This document shows positions 48,601 to 64,000 of a stretch of DNA of 64,000 nt, in pieces. Both the position numbers and the translations under genes were made by a program. Source of the stretch: Strongylocentrotus droebachiensis (Eukaryota; Echinodermata; Echinoidea; Camarodonta; Strongylocentrotidae). The number at the start of each line of letters is the position of its first letter. Position 1 is the first letter of the stretch. The stretch is from contig JAVYIG010000039.1 in NCBI GenBank assembly GCA_035222895.1, forward strand, positions 806,001-870,000, read 5' to 3'. The notes below the pieces were generated by a model, which saw only the letters and a program-made list of their open reading frames with translations, was not told the DNA's origin and ran no database searches.

Positions 48601-51198
48601 TTCATTCTTGCACACGCCCGCAGGGATCGCGGACTGGTGAGTATGTACGACGACTCCTCGGCCGCACAGCCCTCAAAGTTATACAGATCTATCTTCTTCT
48701 CCATGAGAGAGGATCGCCAGTCTTCAATCGGCAGGTCAGCGCGGTGATCCCTCGAGGAACCCATGGTCCCTCTGTGGACTGGACGAGGAGCAGGACCTGT
48801 ATAAAGAGGAGGCTAAAAAATTGACTATCCTCCAAATTAAACACAGTCTCTTGAAAGTGTATTTCACTCCTACTAAATAAAAGGTACAATTTGATAATGA
48901 ATTAGTCGTCTACTCTTAGTGCATTATGATGCAATAATCTTTTTTAAAATATTGGACAACATAATGTATAGTTTGAAAACAATGAGTATACCTTTTTAAA
49001 TGTTTGAGGAGATGCGACCCATCTTTGGTCTTACCCTTTTTTCTAATTTCTTCTTTCTTCTTGTATCTGTGTATAATGGAACATCTACAATGGAAAAACT
49101 TACCCTATTACATTCAAATTTTAACATGGGCAGAAATGTAATTATGTGTCATTGTTTTCTTAGTGACCTTACAGCTACATTACTCAAAATTGATATAACA
49201 GTGCATACATGTACGAGTCAAATAAGAACCCTGACTCGACAGCAGTTACCTGTCTTATATTAGTTGTCATGATTGTGTTGTGTAGGCTTATCTTTTTTTA
49301 CAAAATGCTGTCTCTTTGTAGTGAATGAATTATCAAGATTGTGAATAAAAAGACTTAACTTACACACAAAGGTTTACAGGCAGCAGACATATTCATCATG
49401 TGATGTTGCCAAATTTAAAGTTGCCATTACAGATACCAAACACATGCAATTTAAACTGTTGTTATAGAAACTTACTTTAAATCACTCTGTTAATAGTTAA
49501 TACATATAATACACACTGTCTGCTACCTATATTGATAAGAATCTCATAAGTGATATAATAAATGCATAAGGAGGAAGATATATGTCTCATGATGAATTGT
49601 CAAACTATTAATAATAGTCCCAAGGAGGCTCGGTGGCTCAGTGGTAGAGCAGTGACCTTGTATTCATATTTAAAAATGAATGAAATATTTCTTTACTTTC
49701 TTTATTTTAATTTTTCAATACCCGGTTCCTCAAGACTGCACTTCTTTTTCAGATCCTTGTCTCTATAAATAAAACAGTTTTGATGTTATCCTTCCTCCAA
49801 TCCTCTGCATTCTAAATAACTCACATTCGTGATGGGTGGATTTCATAAGATATCTGCCTAATGCTTCCAAAATATATTAAAGTGTACATCAGCCACCCTC
49901 CCCCCCCCCCAAAAAAAAAAAAAACAAGAACAAATTATGACCCTTTCTTAATTTTCAATTTACACTCCATCTAGGTTGAATGCGAAACTGTTTTCAAGGC
50001 CGCTGTATTTTTTGTTAGTTTATTTGTTTTAGGGTGGAGACTGGGGGTGGGGACTGGGGGTGGGGACTGGGGGTGGGGACTGGGGGGTGGGGACTGGGGG
50101 GTGGGGACTGGGGGTGGGGACTGGGGGGTGGGGACTGGGGGGTGGGGACTGGGGTGGGGACTGGGGGGTGGGGACTGGGGGGTGGGGACTGGGGTGGGGA
50201 CTGGGGGATGGGGTCTTCTGGGGTGGGCATTGGGAGAGGGGGTTATTTGGTAAATATTTCACTCCAGTCACTACCTCCATTGAATTCAAATAGTTCATCA
50301 GCTTTGAGATTCGGGACCATTATCCCTGTTGATGCCATGCTGTTGAATGGAGAGAAAAAACTCGCACACTGATACTATCCAGGCCAAATTAATTAGATAA
50401 ATAAGTTGTGTTTTTTTAAATTAAAGTCACTCACAGAGCTTCATATTCAACCATTCAAAATTTGAAGAATTTGACAGACAATTATGGTTCAATTCATAGA
50501 ACAAGGTAAAATATAGTATCGATACTTTGGCTTCAAAGGTCGAAGGTGAACACCAAATATCCTGACAAACCTTATGTTATGATACACAGGCAGGATTTGC
50601 GAAACATGTCCAAATATATTTTCAAATAAGATCTGGTTCAATTTTGCAGCTGATCTGTAGACTGCTGTAGAGTGTAGCCTGTGAGCTGTGGTCAATACGC
50701 ATTAGCATTGATCAACTATGTGTTGTCAGTGGTGTGGCCTTGGCTTTGGCTGTGCTAAAAATTCAAATTAAATGAATGTCTCTTTCTCTGATATTTGATA
50801 TCAATAACGAACAATACTTCTGCATGACACACTAACATTTCTTCTCTTCATTAAACCAATGATTACATTGAAGGATAATCTGTAGACTCTTGAATGTGGT
50901 TCTGAAGAAAAGCAATTTTAATCAAACCATAACAACAATTAAGTAACAGTAACATACACAAAACCACACATATGGGACTGTACAGTAATTTAGCCACACA
51001 AAATATATGGCGGACGTTTGCGATTGGAGGATGCAGCGAGAGAGCTGAGATGGGAGAAGACTTTGCATCTATCCAGCGTAATTGTTTCACGACATTATAA
51101 TCGCAAATTCATAAAATACAAACAAATTGAAATGAATTCATAATATAAGCATAAATATTAATCTTACTCTCAAAATTCAAGGGTTTCTGCGATGGCAT
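36611..51198 (-). CDS. CCDC177: CCDC177 orthologue, coiled-coil domain protein, 692 aa, 15 exons
   Basis: Exons on the minus strand: 51198-51168, 48796-48594, 47822-47705, 47275-47123, 46096-45675, 44645-44460, 43863-43744, 43300-43247, 42716-42591, 40880-40807, 39992-39885, 39152-39050, 38356-38247, 37637-37467, 36710-36611. Every border is AG/GT, all phases match, and the sum is 2079 nt (692 aa plus stop; the human protein is about 707 aa). The conserved N-terminal block is at residues 47-76 (DLYNFEG, then YILTSPRSLRACAR). It is followed by PVELL and KLYDAHERARL, which match the vertebrate protein in order. Residues 170-309 (the fifth exon) are a Ser/Pro/Arg-rich disordered linker. Residues 310-692 are almost continuous charged coiled coil (Glu/Lys/Arg/Gln heptads), ending with RNQYTKSFDCMAKKAELES, which resembles the vertebrate C-terminus. 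The 31-nt first coding exon is the least certain part; an in-frame ATG also exists at 48764. Molecular function is not established. Introns contain SINEs, a LINE scrap, miniature transposons and decayed exon copies. Confidence 0.9.
36755..36880 (-). mobile_element. 3' fragment of SINE family A
   Basis: TAATTATTACCCCGGTCACT, AAGCGCTTTACATTATTATT and AATAATAGTAGCATTTGTAT match the tail half of family A. It lies in the last CCDC177 intron. Confidence 0.65.
37714..37880. mobile_element. Partial copy of the 23505-23790 MITE
   Basis: TACAATAGGCTTACGGTTGC, then ACCATGTGAGAGG, AGTCCTGAGAAGGACT and CGACGTTTC repeat the order of the full element, in inverted orientation, but the second terminal repeat is missing. 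It lies about 75 bp upstream of the acceptor at 37637. Confidence 0.85.
38675..38820 (-). mobile_element. Fragment of SINE family A
   Basis: ATTACCATGGTCATCAGATT, then CATTCTCCACTCCCTGGGGA and GTATTCCAACC, match the central block of the full copy at 32249-32578. It is intronic in CCDC177. Confidence 0.75.
40606..40765. mobile_element. 160-bp MITE with TACAGTGGAAC ends
   Basis: TACAGTGGAACTTTGTTATA at the left pairs with TAATGAGGTTCCACTGTA at the right. TA at both ends is typical of Tc1/mariner-type insertion. It starts about 42 bp past the CCDC177 donor at 40807. Confidence 0.85.
41229..41405 (+). pseudogene. Remnant of a non-LTR retrotransposon ORF (C-terminal end)
   Basis: The plus strand reads FSIICPRLWNQLPRNLQ, which resembles the conserved PRLWNxLP motif seen after the reverse transcriptase domain of CR1/RTE-like LINEs. 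It stays open to a TGA near 41370. An AGCACTATATAAATGAACAT tail follows, typical of LINE/SINE 3' ends. It is a fragment inside a CCDC177 intron. Confidence 0.7.
41640..42440 (-). repeat. Decayed tandem copies of a CCDC177 exon (exon 9)
   Basis: The 3' part of the exon at 42716-42591 and its downstream intron recur near 42285-42420, 41850-41975 and 41645-41765. Shared words on the plus strand include TTCAGCTGATTCCAG, GTGTTTCTCTAC, CCAATCTTGTG/CCAATCTCTTGT, CTTTCCTTCATGCACATG and ATCAAGATA..AAATGA. The copies are frameshifted and lack usable splice sites; a SINE at 41979-42192 interrupts the array. Confidence 0.75.
41979..42192 (+). mobile_element. tRNA-derived SINE, family C
   Basis: An A-box-like TGGCTCAGTCGGTAGAGCAG (41990) and B-box GGTTCAAAACT (42033) are followed by a shared body: GTGCGCTAGTGCCCTTTGGT, AAGGCATTAATCCTCATT, GTCCCTCGGAGAGGACC and GTCAGGTAAAATAAC. 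A second copy lacking the A box is at 47379-47556. Confidence 0.9.
44274..44449. mobile_element. 176-bp MITE beside a CCDC177 splice donor
   Basis: ACAGTCAAACCTGTCTATAG at the left pairs with GGAGGTTTGACTGT at the right. The internal AGACAGGTGGTC words also repeat. Its right end lies 10 bp inside the intron from the exon end at 44460. Confidence 0.9.
44700..45400 (+). mobile_element. SINE family A copy split by a DNA transposon
   Basis: The left part (CCACCCAGGTGTTAAATGGG, TACCGGTAGGAAGGAATTCC, to about 44782) continues after 45299 with GAGCCGGGTTAAT..GTGTGCGCTATATAAATATC and an ATTATT tail. The intervening sequence is a transposon, so SINE insertion came first. Confidence 0.85.
44784..45298. 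mobile_element. 515-bp non-autonomous DNA transposon, nested in the SINE
   Basis: TACCCTTTTCTAACTGCA at the left and TGCAGTTAGAAAAGGGTA at the right are perfect 18-bp inverted repeats, flanked by TA. GCAGTTAGAAA is repeated internally at about 44850, 44975 and 45188, and the left subterminal region has a palindrome (TTTCATCGGATGCATCCGGA and its complement). No ORF of note. Confidence 0.92.
47379..47556 (+). mobile_element. 5'-truncated SINE family C copy
   Basis: It starts at the B-box region (GGTTCGAAACC) and carries GATGCGCTAGTGCCCTTTGG, TAAGGCATTAATCCTCATTC, GTCCCTCGGAGAGGACC and GTCAGGTAAAATAACC, collinear with 41979-42192, then a (CACTAT)n tail. A further scrap with only the A box is at 49624-49660. 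Confidence 0.88.
48050..48095 (+). mobile_element. 3' tail of a retroelement with (ATTCA)n repeats
   Basis: TGTCTTGTGGAAATAAATTC is followed by repeated AATTC units. Similar ends occur at 18980-19010 (GATGTGGAAATAAATTTAAT) and, reversed, at 60275-60310 (AGTTC units then TTTTTATTC). These look like 3' ends of one LINE-type family. Confidence 0.5.
50034..50216 (+). repeat. G-rich minisatellite, unit 13-14 bp
   Basis: Twelve to fourteen units of GGGGACTGGG(G)TG in tandem with small length changes. Each unit contributes two runs of four or more G, so the plus strand is a strong G-quadruplex candidate. Overlapping ORFs in all frames (Gly/Trp-rich, Pro/Ser-rich) are artefacts. Confidence 0.97.
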
Positions 51199-51665
51199 TT
51201 ACAGGTGTTTTCCAAAGATGCGACAAGACGCCACGACACCGCTCGCTAGCTAGCTCGGGAATCAAGGATGCGTTGATGGATGAGATGCTATATGAAGCTG
51301 ATGACGTGATTAAAGATGCAGGCTCTGGCTGCTGCGCTTGCAGCCGGTTGGTTAGAAAGAGCATCTGGGAGCCTTCATGCTTCGACTGTCAAAATACATT
51401 AGCCAAACAGTGTATATCGAAAATGTCAATATCTAGCGTGGGATTTTGGTGGGATTACCCTGTACAAGATATTTGCATGTCTGCATCTTTGGGGTGTTAT
51501 ATTTCAGAGTCAGAAGTGACCTTCAAACGCTAGTGTTTCATGTAGCTCTCGGGAACCTGTTATTTGTCTAGACTGTAAATAATTTATTGCTTGCATTAAT
51601 AACATAAGATTCATAATTGCTGTTTATGTTCTAACACTCTTTAAAAGGATACAGCAATGCACCCC

Positions 51666-51699
<34 letters not shown>

Positions 51700-54600
51700 A
51701 TCTGTTCCTTCAGCTCCCCCCCCCCCCCCCCCCCCCGTCCTTCACTCTCTCTCACCCTAGATCCTCCCCCTCCTCTCTCTCATAAATAAATAGTCACTTT
51801 TGTCTGAATTGTCTCAAAACATAATCTAACAACAACAAAATCTTCCTCTCTCTCTCTCTATCTCATCCTAGATTCTCCCCTGCCCTTCTTCCATCTCATC
51901 TCGATCCTCACCTCTTGATCGGGACCCTCCTATTCTCGGCTCTCCTCCCCTCTTCCTCAAGATATCTTCCTTATCCTCCTTCCCACCCTCCACCCCTCTC
52001 TCCCTTCCTCTCTTTAACCTACCTCAGTGAGGTACATGTACTTGTATATGCAATAAAATTGCTTTTAACCCATCGGCTACTTAACTCTATAGGTCCCATA
52101 GGCTTAACACAGGGACCACCAGGTTCCAGTAAGCAAAGGGTTAACAAGAGTCTTTTATGTTTGTTTGTTTTTGTTAGTTTTATTCATTTAATTTTTAATT
52201 AATATCAAATATTACATTTATTTGTTTTGTCATACCTTTTAAATCATATTTTTCATTGCCATTTGTATGAATATAGTATTGATACTTGCACCATAAACAT
52301 GTACAATTTAGTCTGTTACTACAAGTCATGTTTTAATATACTTTAACTGATTTGAACTGAATTTATTTTTTTCTCTATCCGTCAACCTAAACTATCCAAC
52401 ACCTTTTTCTCTAAATATTTATTACTTTGTGTGTTGCAGATATCTTGCTCAGTCAAAGCAATTTTTCTAGGGGGGGGGGGGTCATGTTTTATTATCCAAA
52501 GCACTGTAAGGACAGTATTTTTATTTGAGGTTTCATTATGGTTATGGCCGGACATGCATGTTCATAACTTTATAGCAAGTCTTTGTTTCCTCTGTTTTCC
52601 ATCCCTTTCTATTTCCCACTCCTCTTCTCTCTATCTCTCTCCCTCTTTCTCTATCCCTCCCTGCCTTCCTCTCTACATTCTCTTTATTTATCTTGTGTGC
52701 ATATAATAGTAACACATGCATTACTCCAATCAAAATAACACATAGCCAAACTCAAAATGACGTCACACTCATAGCATTGCTTTTTATTTTGAAACACATT
52801 TAACAAATAATTTTCTTTTCTCATTTTAAACCAGATATAAAGCTTTTTTTTTCGTAAGACAGATGGATCACAAATTACAAAAAAGGACTACATTTCCCTG
52901 TGACTTATCTATATCAAATACAAACAATGTAGTTTAGTATAATAATACAAACACTATAAAATGAATGGATGGGGCTGTACAGTCAGCAGTATATGGGTTA
53001 TGACCAAAACGTATCGTTCAGAGTAAACATAAAGGCCCATATTCTATTAGAACCTAAAGTTCAGTTCAAGAAAGGACGTTAGACCGCAGTCTATTTGTCT
53101 TCTCTCTGTTTCACATTTTAGTTCTCGCTTCAGATTTTAAGAAATTGTTTTTTAAAAAACGGGCCTATTTTGTATTTGATTTATAATTTCCTGTTATAAT
53201 TAATTCACCATTAGGGTTATTTTTGTCTTCTTATTGATAAATTCATTTCATTACTCTGCGTGCAAAGAAGTTGATGATGATTAATTTGTTTTGAAAAGAA
53301 GAAAAAAAAACACCAAAGAAAAAATAGCCAGATTTCAGGATGTGGCATTTCAATCTCTGAACTGACTTTTAAATGAAAGTTTAATTTGTTTTTTTAAACA
53401 TACTTAAATACGATTTTGTGAGCATATTCCATAGGAGATCTTACAGGGAAGGGGGCCAAAAAGTATTTTAAAAGAATTGAGAAATTACACTGAATTTATC
53501 ATGGCTATGTATGGGGATATGCAATTTCACTTTCCACATTACAAAAATAAATCTCTACTGTACTCGACCAACATCTACACGATTAAATGTTCTGCGATGC
53601 TGATGAAAAGATCTACACAAGTTGGTGCTTTACATAAACTGCAACATAACAGAATGAGCAAACCGACATCAAAATTGGCTGTATTATTTTGTACTTTCCA
53701 GCTTATTGGATGGAAGTCATAATAATCGACTTCCTAGTTCAACACCGCTTCTGCTACATTCAAATAAAAAGTAATTAAAAAGAAAGAACTAAAAATGAAT
53801 ACCATTTGGTTGTGAGGAAAACATAGGAGGGACAGTCAATGTCGGTGCAATACACGTAATATATATAAATCTTGTTTTTTAAACATTCAATTGATATCAA
53901 TTCTATTAACTTTGGTAATCATGTTAAACAGAGATAGCCAGGGCTGGCTGTTATAAGAATCAATCAAAAACACCTTACGATGTATAATATCTAAAAACTA
54001 CTTTTTTAACATAGAAAGTGACTGGCGTGTCTCTCAATGGCTTGTTCAGATACTGCGCGTTTAACTGCCGCAAATTAGCTGCTGCGTTTTTTAAAACAGG
54101 TAAATGAATGGCACCAGCGCACAACAAAGACTTGTGGGTCTTCATCAAGCTCTGTTTTATAAGATACAGATTTGTGGAGCATATTACACTTTACGTCATT
54201 ATAAAAACGCAGCGGTTTTGCCATGTCATATATATCTGAACGAGGCTTAACACTTAATTCCAAGCCTTCCAACTGATGATTACATATTTAACCCTTTGAT
54301 AATCAGTAAATAGTTGGTTTTAATGAAAGCTTCTCTCGATATATCTACATGGAATTAACTCTTTTTTTTTTATCTGATAGAAAATATGATTTGGGAAGAA
54401 AATTAGTATCTCTATCTTTCTCAATTATGTACCGGTATATGTGCTTAGAGGAAGAAGTACGCCAACACACAGGATAGTTTCCGCAAAAGTGACAATGTAT
54501 GAAGTACAGGTCCTTAGGAGATCACAGCTGAGCTCTCTGTCTTTCATCAAGTACATGTAGAAGACAGACCAATAATAAGACAATTCCATTCTCAATTCAG

Positions 54601-56992
54601 TTTCTCTTTAAGCTCTTTTCCAAAAGCAAAAATCGAAGGAACTCTCAATATATATAACATACAAAAACATTTCATTTTACGAAAAACTTCAATAATTTAA
54701 AACGCAGCCTGATAAATCAGTTCCATCCGACACAACACGTTTTTTTCCTCAATAGCTAAATTTAAACACAGCCCCCAAATTACTTAACAGTAGGCTGCAT
54801 CTCAAAAAAAGCAATAACAAAATATACATGTAACTAGTATTAAATGATTTAGAGTAAATAACTAGTTTGTCTACTTTCATGTAAGAGTCGCCTCATACTG
54901 AATAGACATTTCATAAGTTGATAATTGCCATTAGAGTCCGATTAGACAATACAACTACTTGTAATTTGTTACAATTTCAATTTTTTGTTTTACTTATCTA
55001 CAGTTTAGACTGCTACAATCAACACTTCATCCGAGTATCCTATGAAATCATCTTACAAATACCAACGCAGTTATATGTATCCACAAAAAGACATCTTCAA
55101 AGTAAACAGGAGTGCATCCCAGTCAGATAATTAAACCGTTCGCCAATAAGATAACATTTGCTAGTATTTTCATTGTTTGTTTTCAGGTCATATATAATGT
55201 CTCCCTCGTCCATGTATGGAATCATATATGGGGGAAGAAAAAATATAAATCTTACCTCCATTGATAACCCAACATACAACAACCAAAGATTATAGTGTAT
55301 TAGAAAATTGCAAATACATTTACTATCCTATCAACCTCCTACTTGTAACTATCATAAAATAATACAAATTGCATTATAGTAAGAAGTTTTGAAGCAACTG
55401 TAGTTCCCTGTTTTTTGCTCTAAATTTCACCTTGGAAACAATGGTCCTTTTATTTAAATCAAAGGGAAATGAAAGAATAGACTACAGAATCAATTTTTTT
55501 AAATCAAAAATCAAATTATGTTCTGGTATATTTAAGTAGCTTACAGGGTAGCGTAGGAGAGGAAGGATTTCCTGGTGAAAATGTTTTTTAAAGAAATGAA
55601 GAATAAAAGAAAATTGGGGGGAAAAATAAGCTACACACAGGAATGACCTTTGTGTGAAACAAAAGTTTGGACTTTGGAAATTAGTATGAGACCAAAAGTA
55701 CATGTCTTGAAAATGACCTTTTCGTAGTGGTATTCTTGCACATCACATGGAGTTGGGAATAGCCCTTATCATCTGTACTTATTTCTTTGAAGAAAAAAAC
55801 AAGAAGTTAAACATCTTTGTGTCACTGACCCCTTGATGTATGTGCCTTAGCATCTCCACCCTCGTCTACATCCCATATCTACGAAAACTTGAACATCAGT
55901 GGAGAACCACTTCATGGATACAACTTTAATTCCTCTATCGAAGCTATGTGTCCCATGTGCCGATTATCTCACTGCCCTAATGGAAGTGAGCTGGCACATG
56001 TTATTTAAATGCACAGTTCCACACTTACTTTTTTTCTCACAGAGTCTGGAGTGAAAATTGTAGAGTCTGTATGCATGCCCAAACACATACGCTTTTATAT
56101 TTTTGACGGGTCTAGAGGTCAACTTATGGGGCCCATGTGTGTTGGGTCCCTGTTTGTGTGGAGCCCTGCAAATGGTATGCCATCATAATACAAATTCCAT
56201 ATCATTAACGTTACATGTTATCAATTTCTTAATTCAGAGTCGAGGATTGAGGACCACACATTTGGTTATAAGCAGGCCTGTATCAGACAGATTCACAACA
56301 GCGCGGCAGGGAGACAATCGTATTTTCAATACAGGTTATGCCTCCCTCGGTACAAGCCATGAGGTTCATGCCAGGTAAAAGGCGTTATCACTATTGGAGT
56401 GGTACGTACGTGCCAGTTAGGTTATATCATTTTCTCATGGCTTCATCCCCTTCTTAGAGGTAAACATGGAAGTGAAACATAAAACATCCATTAGAATTTT
56501 ATTTCGGAAAAGCATATTATGCTACTTATAGGGAGACCAAGTTAAACAAAGCCTTGAGAAAATTAACAAATTTCCCTCAGGAATCCACATATTGAAGTGG
56601 TTTGATAAACAGCCAAACAGCAGGATTTTGAGCAGCATATGGTGGAAAAACTGGTATACATATAAGTAGCATACTTAAAAACAATACATTAAAAAAAGTC
56701 AGATTTATTCATCTAAACGTATAGAGATCTGATGTCTGCATCTTTGGCTATCTTGGCTAGAATTTAACACTTTTCAAACAATTTCCGAAAACAAAACACC
56801 CAGAAAGATTAAGGCCTACAAAAGAGGAGGCCATGAGAAAAGGCAGAACGCCGACTGGGGTACATTCTTACACCGGATACATTGGTCGTCGCACTGTAAG
56901 AGGACTGTTTCCACTGCCATTCCCAGCACAATGGATATGGTTGGTGTTTAGGATGAGGGGGTTGGGACTTGGGGGGGGGGGAATTCTGAAGT
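51199..56992. other. Intergenic region upstream of CCDC177 and downstream of PP2A
   Basis: The first 200 bp is GC-richer and probably the CCDC177 promoter or 5' UTR. CT runs and poly(C) tracts are at 51660-51735. From about 52740 to 56992 the DNA is AT-rich and probably holds the PP2A 3' UTR. No further exon is supported. Confidence 0.5.
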
Positions 56993-62482
<5,490 letters not shown>

Positions 62483-62521
62483 CTAAAGAGATATTGGATG
62501 TTCATTATTGGATTCTTTTTC

Positions 62522-62717
62522 AAAGCCCCTCTGGACTAGTTTGGCATGGAAGGATTATTAGACCTCCCTGCATGGTCACTGGCATGTGGTTATCTCATCG
62601 AATCAGCTCTCAATCAACATAAGAAAAGGGCATCATGGGGGATCAACAGGTACCGCTTAGGCGTTGTTGGCTGTATAGAGGGCGCAAGTAGCTACAAGTA
62701 CTGCAGTGGGGCTTTAA
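62522..62717. mobile_element. MITE family B copy, inverted
   Basis: CAAAGCCCCTCTGGACTAGT at the left and TGCAGTGGGGCTTTAA at the right are the inverted ends. The body (ATCATGGGGGATCAACAGGT, TAGAGGGCGCAAGTAGCTAC) is the reverse complement of 29171-29366. Confidence 0.88.
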
Positions 62718-63182
62718 GGCTTGATCACACTCCCACTCACATCCGCTGTTGACCACCATGTACATGTACATGTGTTAAAGAATGGCAAGTGGGGATGAAG
62801 AAAAAAAAAGTAGCTGAACGCACGCAACATACATCCTACCCCTAAGGTACTCACCAATTTGAGTGCTACAAGATACACAAATGTGAGCGCAGTAAACTTT
62901 TTAAAAAATAATTGAAAAATTATGGTACTGTACTATTTAAACTGTTTACTGCGGAATATAAACCTTAATATTTCAGTATGAAAAATGCAAACTGCCTCTT
63001 CTGTCATCCAATCATGGGGCTACTTTATTACCACATTTTGCAGTTCATACATAAAAGTTCATCCTGGCTTCGTGTATTTCTTTTATTTTAATTCTTATAC
63101 TACCTGTAAGCAGTAGAAATCTCAAATTAAAAAAAAAAAAAATATTTTTTTAACGAATTTGGAGACAGCTTTAATTTGTATG

Positions 63183-63242
63183 TACCGTAATTAATGTTGT
63201 ATAAACGGCCCTTGTGTATTAACCGCACCCCTCTTTTTCGCA

Positions 63243-63277
<35 letters not shown>

Positions 63278-63676
63278 TCTGCGTTAAAGAACCCACGCGG
63301 GAAGGCCTTTCATTTAACTGCGAGGTGCAGCTGAATGTGTAAGATCATTAATGTAAATTAAAAAACAGTAGAGGACCTAGGATAGAACCTTGTGGTACAC
63401 CATGTAATAGAGGAAAAATTGGAGGAATTATTATTATAAACTACATATTGAGATCACAGACAAATTTGACAGACAAAATTTGATTGTTGTTCTAGTTTCC
63501 GAGTGTTGAGTCAACACACCGATTACTGAGCTGGGAGACATTGCCAGGCATAGCCCCAGGTGGAGGGGCATAAATCAAAACTTTTAAAAAAGGTGTACCG
63601 TGTATAAACCGCACCCCCGACTTTGAATTTTTTTCGGCGGCAAAAAGGTGCGGTTTATACACCGTTAATTACGGTA
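63183..63676. mobile_element. 494-bp element with TACCGTAATTAA ends
   Basis: TACCGTAATTAA at the left and TTAATTACGGTA at the right are inverted. A subterminal ATAAACCGCACC-type word recurs in both orientations near 63223, 63605 and 63650. It encloses a scrap of reverse transcriptase sequence. Confidence 0.8.
63335..63405 (-). pseudogene. Non-LTR retrotransposon reverse transcriptase scrap
   Basis: The minus strand reads GVPQGSILGPLL, then after a one-base shift FLIYINDLTHSAAP. This is the conserved palm-region block of LINE reverse transcriptases. It is frameshifted and only about 70 bp long, so it is a dead fragment. Confidence 0.8.
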
Positions 63677-64000
63677 CATGTATACATGTACATGTTCATG
63701 TAGCAATAACAAAAATATTGATCTGAAAAATGTATCTTATGGTCAGGTGAAGGTAGAATCAGTATATCATTACATTACTTCATGCATGTACATGTACATC
63801 TACATGTAATTCATATTTCATTTTCAGTATGTTAGGGGACTATCTCAATCTATACACATGGAGCATCAAATTCACAGCAATTTTATTAAACAAAATAAAT
63901 TAAAAATTAAAAAATATTAAAAATCCCCACTGTCAACATGATTGCTTTCAATTTTGTTAAATTACAAATAGTAGAGTAATGCACCATAAGATATTTACAA

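Larger units (their letters stand above)
62726..64000. other. PP2A first intron, AT-rich
   Basis: No PP2A first exon (expected to encode about 34 residues) is visible, so the intron should continue past the window edge. It contains poly(A) at 63249-63274 and (CATGTA)n words near 63680-63810. Confidence 0.6.

Noticed and set aside
50015..50372. Gly/Trp-rich and Pro-rich ORFs
   Set aside because: All are frames of the 13-14 bp G-rich minisatellite.
51192..51533. 113-codon plus-strand ORF starting MAFTGVFQ
   Set aside because: It looked partly coding, but no partner exon was found downstream, and it overlaps the antisense of the phase-consistent CCDC177 first exon. It is probably promoter or 5' UTR sequence.

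Overview
This is nuclear DNA from a marine invertebrate deuterostome, most likely an echinoderm and plausibly a sea urchin. The evidence is AT-rich sequence, short exons in kilobase-scale introns with GT/AG borders, frequent (ACATGT)n-type words, many poly(C) tracts and purine/pyrimidine microsatellites, several tRNA-derived SINE copies and many small inverted-repeat elements. Species assignment is inference. No genes were found by ORF length; all were assembled exon by exon from splice sites and reading phase.

Layout. 1-13493 has no gene I can support and is mostly repeats, including a TTAA-flanked fold-back element at 6699-7478. 13494-16549 (minus) is a five-exon group XII secreted phospholipase A2-like gene with a lost active-site Asp and an ER-retrieval C-terminus (HDEL). 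16550-24311 is intergenic. 24312-26259 (minus) is a probable small membrane or secreted protein gene of unknown family. It lies head to head with TMA16 (27295-30342, plus), a ribosome-biogenesis factor. 30343-36610 is intergenic with a SINE and a four-copy tandem repeat of about 250 bp. 36611-51198 (minus) is a complete 15-exon CCDC177 orthologue encoding a coiled-coil protein; its introns hold SINEs, miniature transposons and decayed exon copies. 51199-56992 is intergenic or 3' UTR. 56993-62431 (minus) is the protein phosphatase 2A catalytic subunit, complete except for its first exon, which should lie beyond 64000.

The five genes share no evident pathway; this is an ordinary stretch of animal chromosome. 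The most interesting signals are the PLA2-like protein with a non-canonical active site, an acidic tail and HDEL; two independent arrays of decayed tandem exon copies inside introns; a miniature transposon carrying three histone-3'-end-like hairpins; a transposon nested in a SINE; and a roughly 190-bp purine/pyrimidine mirror tract forming the acceptor of a PP2A exon.
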